Made by a program: the position numbers and the translations under genes. 20,860 nucleotides of DNA from Colimorpha_A sp964630635. Lineage in GTDB: Bacteria > Bacillota > Clostridia > Oscillospirales > CAG-272. The notes below the pieces were generated by a model that searched no databases, was not told where the DNA came from, and saw only the letters and a program-made list of their open reading frames with translations. This document shows, one piece after another, positions 6,342 to 12,760 of the stretch (its first letter is position 1; each line of letters starts with the position of its first letter). The stretch is taken from assembly GCA_964630635.1 (NCBI GenBank), contig CAZVVM010000027.1, forward strand, positions 1-20,860, in the 5' to 3' direction.

Positions 6342-8831
6342 TTATTTGTAGTTAAGCTTGCCGTCCTGTTCCTTAACAGCTGCATGCCACTGAGCGTCGT
6401 CCATGTTATGCTTCATGAACTTGATTCCGCCGTATCCGAGGAAGGTATTGTACTCGTAGGTTACGTAGTCAACCTTGTAGGAAAGCATAGAAGCGGAGAA
6501 GGCGTTGTAGGTAGGAACAGTGTAGTATACCGAGAGAACTTCCTTCTCAAGAGCAGCGATAAGCTGGAGTCTCTGGGACTCTTCAAGAGCTGCGGAGCTC
6601 CAGTCGTACTTAGCGTCGGAAGCGCCGTTAAGGCAATCGTACCACTCGAGGAGAGTCATGGTCTCTTCGATGTCAGCACCGTTCTCGCCAACGCCCTTCA
6701 TAGTGAAGGTCATAGTCTGAGTATCGGTAGCCCATGCCATCGAGTACATGTAGTCGGGGGAGAGGTAAGCGAGGAGGAAGTAGCCGGGATCCCAAGCTGC
6801 TCCGGACCAACCGCCCATACAGATCTCGTACTTACCTGCGCGGAAGTCGTCTGCCCACGCGGTAGCGAAGTCCTTAAGCTCGAAGTCAAGCTTGCCCTCG
6901 AGAGGAGTGCCGACAACTGCCTGCTTCCAAGCGTTGGTGAGGTAGTCGTAGTGTCTCTGAACAGACTCGTTGATAGTACCCGAACCGAAGGTAAGCTTAA
7001 TGGTATCGTCAGCGGTAAGGATACCGGCGTCGATAGCATCGTTGTATGCCTTGGTGAAGAGTGCCTTAGCAGCATCGAGGTCGTAACCGGTGATAGCGTC
7101 TACAGCTGCATCGAGGGAATCGTACTGAGTATAGTCAACGTTATAAACGTCGCAAAGAACCTTCTTTGCTTCGTCGGTGTCACGGAATACGCCGCCGTTA
7201 GCAACGTCGTAGTAGTGCATCGAGTTGAACAGACCAAAGCCCTTGAGGGATGCAGTAGTACACTTAGCGGAATAGTCTGCACGGTCGATAGAAAGGGAAA
7301 GTGCCTTTCTGAAGTCAGCGAGACCGAGGATTTCCTTATCTATACCGGTCTGGTTGTTAGCGGTCTCGTTGGTCTTGAGCATATCAGTATTGGACTGGAG
7401 CTGGAGAGAACCAACGTAGTCGTCGGGAGTGAAGTATGCTCTATCGGAGTTCTTATAGTCCTGAGCGATAGAAACGTCGATACCGATACCGTCGATCTCA
7501 CCTGCCTGGAACTTAAGCCATGCGGTGTTCCATTCCTTGATGGTCTCGCAAACGATACGGTCGGTCTGGTAAAGACCCTCGTTTTCTTCCATGTTGTAGC
7601 CGAACCAGTTCTCGTTTCTTTCGAGAATGTATGCCTTACCGGACTGGAAGAAGGTGAGCTTGTAGGGACCCCAAGAAGCGGTGGTCTTTACAGAGCTGTT
7701 ATACTTAGAGGTCCAGAGGGTAGATCCTGCAACAGGAGCAACCTTGCTTGCCTCATACTTTGCCTTGTGAACAAGGGGAAGCGAAGAGAAGTTGTAAGCT
7801 GCCTTGTAGGAAAGGGTGCCGTCTTCCTTAAGGAGGTCAAGTGCCTTCTCAAGGATTACAACGATCTCATACTCGTTTTCGCCAACGAAAATACCAACCT
7901 TATCCCAAGCAACTTCGGGATACTCGCTGTCGGTCAAGAAGAAGTGAAGCTCTTCGTTCGGCTCGGTCTGCCACCAGCCGATAAGTGCTTCCCAAGCTGC
8001 ATTCATCTCAGCGTCTGCCTTGATTTCAGCGAAGGTCTTGCCTTCCATCTTAGCTGCAACCTCTGCGGTGAATGCAGAATCAGCAAGATAGTTTGTTATA
8101 AGGTATGCTGCGCACTTTACTGCGTCATAGCTTGAAGGGAAGCCCATACTCGTTCTCATGTAGCACTGCTCAAGAAGGGGCTTATCGTTAACGGTAGCAC
8201 CGGGAGCAGCAAGGGTGAATACCAGGGAAGAATCCAGGTCTTCCGAATAGACCTCGGTAGCAGGGACGCCAAGACCTGCCTGGCCCTGCTTTGCGTAACC
8301 CTTGGCGTTAGCAATGATAGTAGAACCTACGTAGAAGGAGTCTGCACGGTAGTTCTGGAAGAGGGGGTTAAGCTGCTCCTGCATGGAGTAAACGAAATCC
8401 TCTGCCTTGATGGGCGTGCCGTCGTCCCACTTAAGGTCTTCGCGGAGAGTTATAGCGTAAGCCATGTACTTGTCGCCCTTGATGTCCCAAGCTTCCTTGT
8501 ACTTAGCGGTTACGTCTTCGAGCTTAGTAGCTGCGTTGTAGATAACTTCGTACTGACCGGGGATGATATTACCCTCTTCGTCGTACTTGAAGTCATAGGT
8601 GAAGAAGCTCGAGCCGATGTAGGACATAATCTGAGTATCATTAGAGTCCTTGTAGGTGAGCTCATTCCAGTTGGAGGGCGAAAGTGCTGTATATGTATTG
8701 TAGGTATATTCGCCGGCCTTGGTGTAGATAAGCTGAATGCTCTCCTTGTCACCTGCACAAGAGGTGAAAGCCGCACAAATCATAACTACGAGAAGCAGTC
8801 CCGCCACAATGCGTTTTGCCATAGTTTTCAT
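6342..8831 (-). CDS. oppA: Peptide ABC transporter substrate-binding lipoprotein (SBP family 5)
   Basis: This 829-residue extracytoplasmic binding protein is unusually long (family members are mostly 500-600). The N-terminus is a lipoprotein signal: MKTMAKR, a hydrophobic core, then AAFTSCAG with the lipidated cysteine at C25. Family 5 (PF00496) features are clear: ITLREDLKWDDGTPIKAEDF at about 127-146, and FRKALSLSIDR with an ALFTKAYNDA segment later in the chain. The extra length is spread through the middle rather than forming an obvious second domain. The start is supported by an AAAGG site about 10 nt upstream and a SigA promoter at 8866-8894, which leaves a leader of only about 25 nt. 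It is the first gene of the opp operon. Ligand type (peptides, or another solute such as glycans) cannot be read from sequence. Confidence 0.94.
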   Translation of the reverse strand: MKTMAKRIVAGLLLVVMICAAFTSCAGDKESIQLIYTKAGEYTYNTYTALSPSNWNELTYKDSNDTQIMSYIGSSFFTYDFKYDEEGNIIPGQYEVIYNAATKLEDVTAKYKEAWDIKGDKYMAYAITLREDLKWDDGTPIKAEDFVYSMQEQLNPLFQNYRADSFYVGSTIIANAKGYAKQGQAGLGVPATEVYSEDLDSSLVFTLAAPGATVNDKPLLEQCYMRTSMGFPSSYDAVKCAAYLITNYLADSAFTAEVAAKMEGKTFAEIKADAEMNAAWEALIGWWQTEPNEELHFFLTDSEYPEVAWDKVGIFVGENEYEIVVILEKALDLLKEDGTLSYKAAYNFSSLPLVHKAKYEASKVAPVAGSTLWTSKYNSSVKTTASWGPYKLTFFQSGKAYILERNENWFGYNMEENEGLYQTDRIVCETIKEWNTAWLKFQAGEIDGIGIDVSIAQDYKNSDRAYFTPDDYVGSLQLQSNTDMLKTNETANNQTGIDKEILGLADFRKALSLSIDRADYSAKCTTASLKGFGLFNSMHYYDVANGGVFRDTDEAKKVLCDVYNVDYTQYDSLDAAVDAITGYDLDAAKALFTKAYNDAIDAGILTADDTIKLTFGSGTINESVQRHYDYLTNAWKQAVVGTPLEGKLDFELKDFATAWADDFRAGKYEICMGGWSGAAWDPGYFLLAYLSPDYMYSMAWATDTQTMTFTMKGVGENGADIEETMTLLEWYDCLNGASDAKYDWSSAALEESQRLQLIAALEKEVLSVYYTVPTYNAFSASMLSYKVDYVTYEYNTFLGYGGIKFMKHNMDDAQWHAAVKEQDGKLNYK

Positions 8832-8865
8832 TGTTTTTTCTACCTTTCAGTAAAGATTTTATGTA

Positions 8866-8894
8866 ATTATAGCACACCAAACGCCGTCAGTCAA
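8866..8894 (-). promoter_or_regulatory. SigA-type promoter of the opp operon
   Basis: On the minus strand the -35 hexamer TTGACT (8889-8894) is followed by a 17-nt spacer and a perfect -10 TATAAT (8866-8871), with an extended -10 TGC just before it. An A/T-rich stretch upstream of the -35 could act as an UP element. The oppA ATG lies 34 nt downstream of the -10 box. This is about as strong as a predicted vegetative promoter gets. Confidence 0.9.
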
Positions 8895-8974
8895 GCCCAT
8901 TTTCAAAAAAAGTTAATAATTATGAAATGTTTTCGGGGAAAAATTGCAAAAATTCACGAGATTTGAATAATAAT

Positions 8975-8994
8975 TTGAATAAATGAATATTCAA
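8975..8994. promoter_or_regulatory. Inverted repeat upstream of the opp promoter, possible operator
   Basis: TTGAATA and TATTCAA flank a 6-nt centre as a perfect 7-bp inverted repeat in AT-rich DNA, about 80 bp upstream of the -35 box. A partial extra TTGAAT half-site lies at 8963-8968. It could bind a regulator, but in AT-rich sequence such symmetry also arises by chance. Confidence 0.25.
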
Positions 8995-9056
8995 CGTGGA
9001 AATTTCGAGTGGCGCGGTTTCATTTTGAGGATAATCGGATTTCTTTTCTTTGAAAA

Positions 9057-9094
9057 CGGCAGCGTTGCCGCCGATACCTTCCCCTTGGGGAAGG
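9057..9094. repeat. Two adjacent small palindromes
   Basis: CGGCA-GCGT-TGCCG (9057-9070) is followed by CCTTCCCC-TT-GGGGAAGG (9077-9094). The second is related to the imperfect CCTTC...GAAGG palindrome at 20631-20648, so it is a dispersed intergenic element in this genome. No coding potential is apparent. Confidence 0.65.
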
Positions 9095-9119
9095 CAAGAG
9101 GGCGTTCCGATGCTCTTTG

Positions 9120-9192
9120 GTAGGGGAGGGGCTTGCTCGGAACCCCCAAAGCTCATTTCATTCGCTTCGGGGAACCCCGCGCGCTCCTCCCG
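9120..9192 (+). repeat. Palindromic module P1, split by nested element N
   Basis: The left half (9120-9138) ends in GGGGCTTGCTC and the right half (9183-9192) is GCTCCTCCCG. Together they rebuild the intact 25-bp P1 module seen at 11288 and 20674. A 40-bp element (9139-9178) plus GCGC lies between them, and GCTC occurs on both sides, as a short target duplication would. Confidence 0.7.
9139..9178 (+). mobile_element. Nested mini-element N, copy 1
   Basis: This 40-bp unit begins GGAACCCCC and ends GGGGAACCCC, so GGAACCCC is directly repeated at its ends. Internally CCCC and AAGC pair with GCTT and GGGG, giving a hairpin. It interrupts a P1 palindrome. No coding capacity, so any mobility must be supplied in trans. 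Confidence 0.5.
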
Positions 9193-9222
9193 TATGGGAA
9201 CGATGTTACATTGCCTTTGGGA

Positions 9223-9246
9223 CGGTGCGCCGAGGACGTCGCACCC
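9223..9246 (-). repeat. Palindromic module P4, inverted copy
   Basis: The GGTGCG and CGCACC arms enclose a 10-bp centre. All 24 bases are the exact reverse complement of the module at 12527-12550, more than 3 kb away. Confidence 0.75.
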
Positions 9247-9302
9247 AACAAATATGTGGATAAGCGTTTTAATATCTGCAACAGAGTGAACGCGGGAGCG
9301 GC

Positions 9303-9330
9303 GGGTCGTCGAGGGCGCCGACCCCTACCG
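9303..9330 (-). repeat. Palindromic module P3
   Basis: GGGTCG and CGACCC arms with a partly paired centre, followed by the CCTACCG flank. It is identical to the copy at 11238-11265 over 28 bp. Confidence 0.75.
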
Positions 9331-9354
9331 GGAAACGTTCAATAGTTACGACAC

Positions 9355-9385
9355 ATTATTCATTATTCATTATTCATTATTCATT
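9355..9385. repeat. Short tandem repeat, 7-bp unit ATTATTC, four copies plus ATT
   Basis: Four perfect head-to-tail copies of ATTATTC are followed by a partial fifth. The array sits between the P3 module and the terminator behind the DUF4091 gene. A 7-bp unit is prone to slippage, so copy number is likely to vary between strains. Confidence 0.9.
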
Positions 9386-9390
9386 AACAC

Positions 9391-9418
9391 AAAAAAGCAC
9401 CCTTGCGGGTGCTTTTTT
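9391..9418 (-). terminator. Intrinsic terminator of the DUF4091 gene
   Basis: A 12-bp perfect stem (AAAAAAGCACCC / GGGTGCTTTTTT) with a TTGC loop lies 25 nt after the stop codon. Because both arms carry A/T runs it could work in both directions, which would also block read-through from the plus strand. Confidence 0.92.
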
Positions 9419-9442
9419 GAGTTTTATATCGCAGACACAAAG

Positions 9443-11020
9443 TCAGTTCTTTTCATAAGCATCGAAAAGGTCTTCCGTGATCTTGTCGAATTCGGGTACG
9501 TCCTTAATGTAGTCGTCGAACGCATAGAACGCGCGGCGGCAAAGCTCGTCGGCTTCCTTCTTATCGGAAAGTGAAAGCGCGCGGAGGATCTCGTAGTCCT
9601 CAACGCCGCATTTCATCTCCATATAGCGGAGCGACAGAAGGACTTTATCCTCATAGGGATATACGATGTTACATTCGCCTGCGGGAAGTCCTGCGCTCGC
9701 GCTGGTTTCTTCAAACGGCTTACATTCGTGATCGAAGAAGTTGTAGCCCCAGTGAAGGAATCCCGTGAGGTTGTGGCTGTAATTACCCCAGTGGAGAAGA
9801 CGTGTATTGAGAAGCGGGGCGTCTATATGTCTGTTAAGGAAGCGTCCGCCCGGCATATTGCAGGTATAGAACCACAGCTCGTTATACTCGTCACGGAGCG
9901 CCTCAAAATCATTTTTGTTAAGCTGATAATAGTGATCCTTGGGCACGTAAATATCAAGCGCCTCTTCGATAAAGTATATTTCGACAGCGTCAATGAGCTT
10001 TATTCCCGGCAGATACTTACGGTAGATTCCGCAAAGAATTCTGAAATCGTCGGCAACTCTTTCCTTCGGCTCGTCGCTTACGTGGACGATCGAGATGTCT
10101 CTCCAGCCGTTTTCGTTAAGAAAAGCGTTAAACTGAACGAGATATGCGGTAAGATATTTTCTGCCACCCGTCGAAAGACAGTTCAGCTCGCGGTCGTTAT
10201 CGGATTTATCCTTGACAAGGAAAGGCGGCGACGACCAGGACGGACGGTGAAGGATGTGCGACCATTCGAGCGTCTTCATTCCGCATTCAAGCGCGAGTTC
10301 TGCCCAGCGCTTTGCAACCGAAAAATCGAAAACGTACTTTCCGTCTACCTTCGTACATTTATACATACGGGGAAGGTCAACGAAGAAAATGTAGTTCTTG
10401 CAGTCGATCAGCGTCTTCATATACTTTTTGAACATTTCTTCGTGCTCGGGCGATCCGTATTCGAGCCCGTGCATTGCCGCCATACTCTGAACCCACGACC
10501 AGTTAGAAAGCGCAAGTGTGCTTTCGGGAAGCGATTTTGCGCCGATGGTAAGGGTTACGGGGGCTTCTATTGCGGTATCGCCGAAGGTGATAACGATCTT
10601 TCCCTCTCTTACGCCGCTTTCCGCGTCAAGCTCGGGACAGAAGGACACGTAATACGCTTCGCTCTCCTTTTCGACCGTAATGCAGTCGACCGGGAAAAGC
10701 GGATCGTAAGCACGGTAAGGCGCGGGACGCACTCTGTCCCTCTTCAAGTCGCGCCATTCGCCGCCCGTAAGAGCGCCGCACTGATAATCGTTGGTATTTC
10801 TGTTGACACCAACCTCCATCTCGCGGTAAGCTTCTACCTTAACGCCGTCAAATCCAACCGCCTTAACGTCGACTGCGTTTCCGACGGTAAGCCCTTCAAC
10901 GAAAATCTGAACGGCTCCGGTCTGTTCCTTGAGAAGCTTCAACGACGCAGTTTTTCTGCCGTCGGAAGCGCTCGAATCGGGAAACAGCCACTCGTTCATA
11001 CTGAAAATTCCGAAGTTCAT
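9443..11020 (-). CDS. DUF4091 domain protein, GH123-like putative glycoside hydrolase
   Basis: This 525-residue protein has a beta-rich N-terminal part (about 1-165), then a region that looks like a TIM-barrel-type catalytic domain, with DUF4091 signatures in the C-terminal half (WFYTCNMPGGRFLNRHIDAP, LLHWGNYSHNLTGFLHWGYN). The motif IVHVSDEPKE places D316 and E317 side by side, matching the Asp-Glu pair that GH123 enzymes use in substrate-assisted cleavage of N-acetyl hexosaminides. That gives a plausible but unproven activity. No signal peptide or membrane anchor is visible, so the protein is probably cytoplasmic and would act on imported oligosaccharides. The start has a GGAGG site 6 nt upstream. 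It has its own promoter and terminator and no sugar-transport neighbour other than the opp operon downstream. Confidence 0.85.
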   Translation of the reverse strand: MNFGIFSMNEWLFPDSSASDGRKTASLKLLKEQTGAVQIFVEGLTVGNAVDVKAVGFDGVKVEAYREMEVGVNRNTNDYQCGALTGGEWRDLKRDRVRPAPYRAYDPLFPVDCITVEKESEAYYVSFCPELDAESGVREGKIVITFGDTAIEAPVTLTIGAKSLPESTLALSNWSWVQSMAAMHGLEYGSPEHEEMFKKYMKTLIDCKNYIFFVDLPRMYKCTKVDGKYVFDFSVAKRWAELALECGMKTLEWSHILHRPSWSSPPFLVKDKSDNDRELNCLSTGGRKYLTAYLVQFNAFLNENGWRDISIVHVSDEPKERVADDFRILCGIYRKYLPGIKLIDAVEIYFIEEALDIYVPKDHYYQLNKNDFEALRDEYNELWFYTCNMPGGRFLNRHIDAPLLNTRLLHWGNYSHNLTGFLHWGYNFFDHECKPFEETSASAGLPAGECNIVYPYEDKVLLSLRYMEMKCGVEDYEILRALSLSDKKEADELCRRAFYAFDDYIKDVPEFDKITEDLFDAYEKN

Positions 11021-11054
11021 AAGTAACCTCCACTTATATAATTTTGCTTGGGTT

Positions 11055-11083
11055 ATTATATCATTTTAGGGAAATAAAGTCAA
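11055..11083 (-). promoter_or_regulatory. SigA-type promoter of the DUF4091 gene
   Basis: The -35 TTGACT (11078-11083), a 17-nt spacer and a perfect -10 TATAAT (11055-11060) read on the minus strand. The start codon is 35 nt beyond the -10. The same hexamers and spacing as at the opp promoter suggest vegetative expression; no operator-like symmetry is seen here. Confidence 0.9.
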
Positions 11084-11134
11084 CTAATATGCCGAAAATC
11101 GCAAGGGGAGGTTCAGATGCTTCGCCGCGTTTTC

Positions 11135-11152
11135 GTAGGGCGGGGCATGCTC
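11135..11152 (+). repeat. Palindromic module P2-like, left half only
   Basis: GTAGGGCGGGGCATGCTC matches the left half of P2 with small changes, and then breaks off exactly where element N begins. The matching right arm is not found on the other side, so the module seems truncated as well as interrupted. Confidence 0.6.
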
Positions 11153-11193
11153 GGAACCCCCAAAAACTCGCTTCGCTCATTTTCGGGAACCCC
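11153..11193 (+). mobile_element. Nested mini-element N, copy 2
   Basis: This 41-bp unit has the same GGAACCCCC start and GGGAACCCC end as copy 1 but a different inner stem: AAAA pairs with TTTT instead of AAGC with GCTT. Its right side runs into sequence resembling module P5 (CTCGACCGTCCGC). Confidence 0.5.
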
Positions 11194-11237
11194 TACCTCG
11201 ACCGTCCGCTCGGAAGCGATGTTGCTTTTCTCTTTTC

Positions 11238-11265
11238 GGGTCGTCGAGGGCGCCGACCCCTACCG
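11238..11265 (-). repeat. Palindromic module P3
   Basis: Identical to the 9303-9330 copy. It lies 22 bp before a P1 module, and the same two families stand near each other again at 20674-20757. Confidence 0.75.
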
Positions 11266-11287
11266 AAAAACGTTCACTCTACCATTG

Positions 11288-11312
11288 GTAGGGGAGGGGC
11301 TTGCTCCTCCCG
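11288..11312 (+). repeat. Palindromic module P1, intact
   Basis: 25 bp: the GTAGG flank, an 8-bp stem with one G-T pair, and a CTTG loop. It begins just past the stop codon of the radical SAM gene and is followed by the AATGTTACATT tail motif that contains that stop codon. Confidence 0.8.
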
Positions 11313-11322
11313 CGCGGGAATG

Positions 11323-12333
11323 TTACATTGTTTTTACACCATCGACCGAGAGCGCTTCGCCCTCTTTGAATTTAAGCGTTTTAAGTCCGAATTTTTCTAT
11401 AAGCCGAGCACGGTTTCTTCCGTTCTGCCCTATTGCTTTCGACAGCTCTCCGCGCGGAACGGTCACCGTGAGCCGTTCGGGTATCGTATCAAGCTCCGAA
11501 ATGCGTTTTTCCATCTCGCGGTAATAAAGCTCGCCCTCGACAAGCTCGCCCATCGCGGGGTGATAATAACCGCAAGCGATCTCCTCGCCGGAGTTAAGCT
11601 CGGTTCCCGAATGAAGTCCTATCCGAAGCACCTTTACGCCGTTTTTTCTGAACACGCCGAGCACCGATGCCGATCTATCAACAAGCTCGTTTTCGGTAAG
11701 CGGAATATACTCGCCGTTTTCGACCATTTTGACGAGATGCGTATTTTTCAGAATAACTATCGGGTATATGCGCGCCTCACTTGCGCCGAGCTCACATATA
11801 AGCTTCGCGGTCTCAACCTCGCTATCACCGTCCGACGTCGGAAGCCCTATCATCATCTGCCCGACGAGGTCAAATCCGCGCGCCTTGATAAGCTTGCAAG
11901 CGTTCACGGTATCGGAGAGCGTATGTCCTCTTTTGCTTGCGGTAAGAACCTTATCCGACGCGCTCTGAATGCCGAGCTCGATAGTTTTAACCGAATATTT
12001 CCCGAGAATATCAAGTATTTCTTCGCTTATATAATCGGGACGTGTTGAGAGTCGAATGGAAACGACCTTCCCTGCTCTTACGTATTCTTCGGCGATTTCA
12101 AGGAGTGACACCATAAGGTCGCGGTCTATCCCCGTGAACGATCCGCCGAAAAAGGCAATCTCACTTTCGCGGTCACCCGCCGTTGACAGCGCGTCCTCGA
12201 TCTGCTTTCTTACGTCCGATATATCAAAATGCGTTCTGCCCGAAATACTGCGCTGATTACAGAACGCACAGTCATTCGGGCAGCCGAGATGCGGTATAAA
12301 GATGGGTATATTTATGTGTTTCTTTTCGTTCAT
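11323..12333 (-). CDS. Elp3-like radical SAM protein without acetyltransferase domain
   Basis: This 336-residue protein has the radical SAM cluster motif CPNDCAFC with C18, C22 and C25, an SAM-contacting FFGGSFTG at 61-68, and the Elp3-type LSTRPD at 95-100. The C-terminal part (about 255-330) lacks the Elp3 histone-acetyltransferase-like domain. Instead it has a small domain with a GxxG loop (AIGQNGRN, 300-307) that resembles a KH-type RNA-binding loop. Genes of this type are often found beside rnc in Clostridia, and here rnc is the next gene upstream. The only possible ATG is used, with an in-frame stop eight codons upstream and only a weak GGTG ribosome site. Substrate unknown; RNA modification is a fair guess. 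The last codons lie in repeat-derived sequence. Confidence 0.88.
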   Translation of the reverse strand: MNEKKHINIPIFIPHLGCPNDCAFCNQRSISGRTHFDISDVRKQIEDALSTAGDRESEIAFFGGSFTGIDRDLMVSLLEIAEEYVRAGKVVSIRLSTRPDYISEEILDILGKYSVKTIELGIQSASDKVLTASKRGHTLSDTVNACKLIKARGFDLVGQMMIGLPTSDGDSEVETAKLICELGASEARIYPIVILKNTHLVKMVENGEYIPLTENELVDRSASVLGVFRKNGVKVLRIGLHSGTELNSGEEIACGYYHPAMGELVEGELYYREMEKRISELDTIPERLTVTVPRGELSKAIGQNGRNRARLIEKFGLKTLKFKEGEALSVDGVKTM

Positions 12334-12384
12334 AGCAAAACACCAAAAATGTTATGAATATAGAAATGTTTCTTTTCTTTTTCT

Positions 12385-12412
12385 CACCTTTCTTGCTCAC
12401 CCAAGAAAGGTG
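12385..12412. repeat. Strong hairpin repeat, 11-bp perfect stem
   Basis: CACCTTTCTTG and CAAGAAAGGTG flank a CTCACC loop. Similar AAGAAAGGTG palindromes are frequent between genes in gut Firmicutes, as far as I recall. It lies 52 bp upstream of the radical SAM start codon and could be part of its leader if transcription begins further up. Confidence 0.75.
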
Positions 12413-12443
12413 ACCAAAGAACGGTGCCAAGGGGCAAACCGAC

Positions 12444-12465
12444 AAAAAACGCGTTCGCGTTTTTT
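12444..12465. terminator. Terminator-like hairpin between rnc and the radical SAM gene
   Basis: A 9-bp stem AAAAAACGC / GCGTTTTTT with a GTTC loop ends in a T-run on both strands. Arms resembling AAGGGG-AAAC (12429-12439) and GTTTTCCCCTT (12470-12480) extend it into a larger imperfect hairpin. It is about 300 nt past the rnc stop, and no nearer candidate exists, so it may end the housekeeping operon and force the radical SAM gene to have its own promoter. Confidence 0.55.
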
Positions 12466-12523
12466 ATACGTTTTCCCCTTTGGAAACCCCTTTCGATTTA
12501 AGGGAGATTCGTGACGTTTTCTT

Positions 12524-12550
12524 GTAGGGTGCGACGTCCTCGGCGCACCG
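12524..12550 (+). repeat. Palindromic module P4
   Basis: The GTA flank is followed by GGTGCG / CGCACC arms around ACGTCCTCGG. Its 24-bp core is the exact reverse complement of 9223-9246. Confidence 0.75.
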
Positions 12551-12602
12551 TCTCTCCCACGATTATTTTATTAACCGCATTTGAATGCTTCGCCACATTT
12601 TT

Positions 12603-12627
12603 GTAGGGCGGGGGCTTGCTCCCGCCG
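12603..12627 (+). repeat. Palindromic module P2, intact
   Basis: Same 25-bp layout as P1, but stem positions 7/22 and 8/21 are C-G and G-C instead of G-C and A-T. It is followed after about 10 bp by an inverted tail motif (AAGTAACATTGTT). Confidence 0.8.
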
Positions 12628-12654
12628 TTTCCGAAGGGAAGTAACATTGTTCTT

Positions 12655-12686
12655 GTGCGGACGGTCGAGAGGACGTCGCCCCCTAC
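12655..12686 (-). repeat. Module P5, inverted copy
   Basis: Read on the minus strand it is GTAGGGGGCGACGTCC followed by TCTCGACCGTCCGCAC. It matches 20405-20434 over most of its length, with a few base differences. Confidence 0.6.
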
Positions 12687-12717
12687 AAAGAAAATGTCAA
12701 AGCATCGAGACGTTATT

Positions 12718-12745
12718 GTAAGAGCGAACTGTATTCGCACGCCCT
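12718..12745 (+). repeat. Module P6, degenerate copy
   Basis: AGCGAACTGTATTCGC keeps the P6 core but the outer GGGC/GCCC pairs are eroded. It begins 16 nt past the rnc stop, so the rnc transcript ends in or near it. Confidence 0.45.
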
Positions 12746-12760
12746 TTTACGAGAATAGAA

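Noticed and set aside
6384..8135. Plus-strand open frame of 583 codons
   Set aside because: Antisense shadow of the oppA lipoprotein gene; no ribosome site or domain, and it results from codon bias on the other strand.
9728..11026. Plus-strand open frame of 432 codons
   Set aside because: Antisense to the DUF4091 gene, which has its own promoter, ribosome site and terminator.
11288..11312. P1 hairpin as intrinsic terminator of the radical SAM gene
   Set aside because: The stem is strong but no T-run follows on either strand, and identical copies occur far from gene ends.
11044..12048. Plus-strand open frame of 334 codons
   Set aside because: It crosses the palindromic repeats and then runs antisense to the radical SAM gene; its first third is translated repeat.
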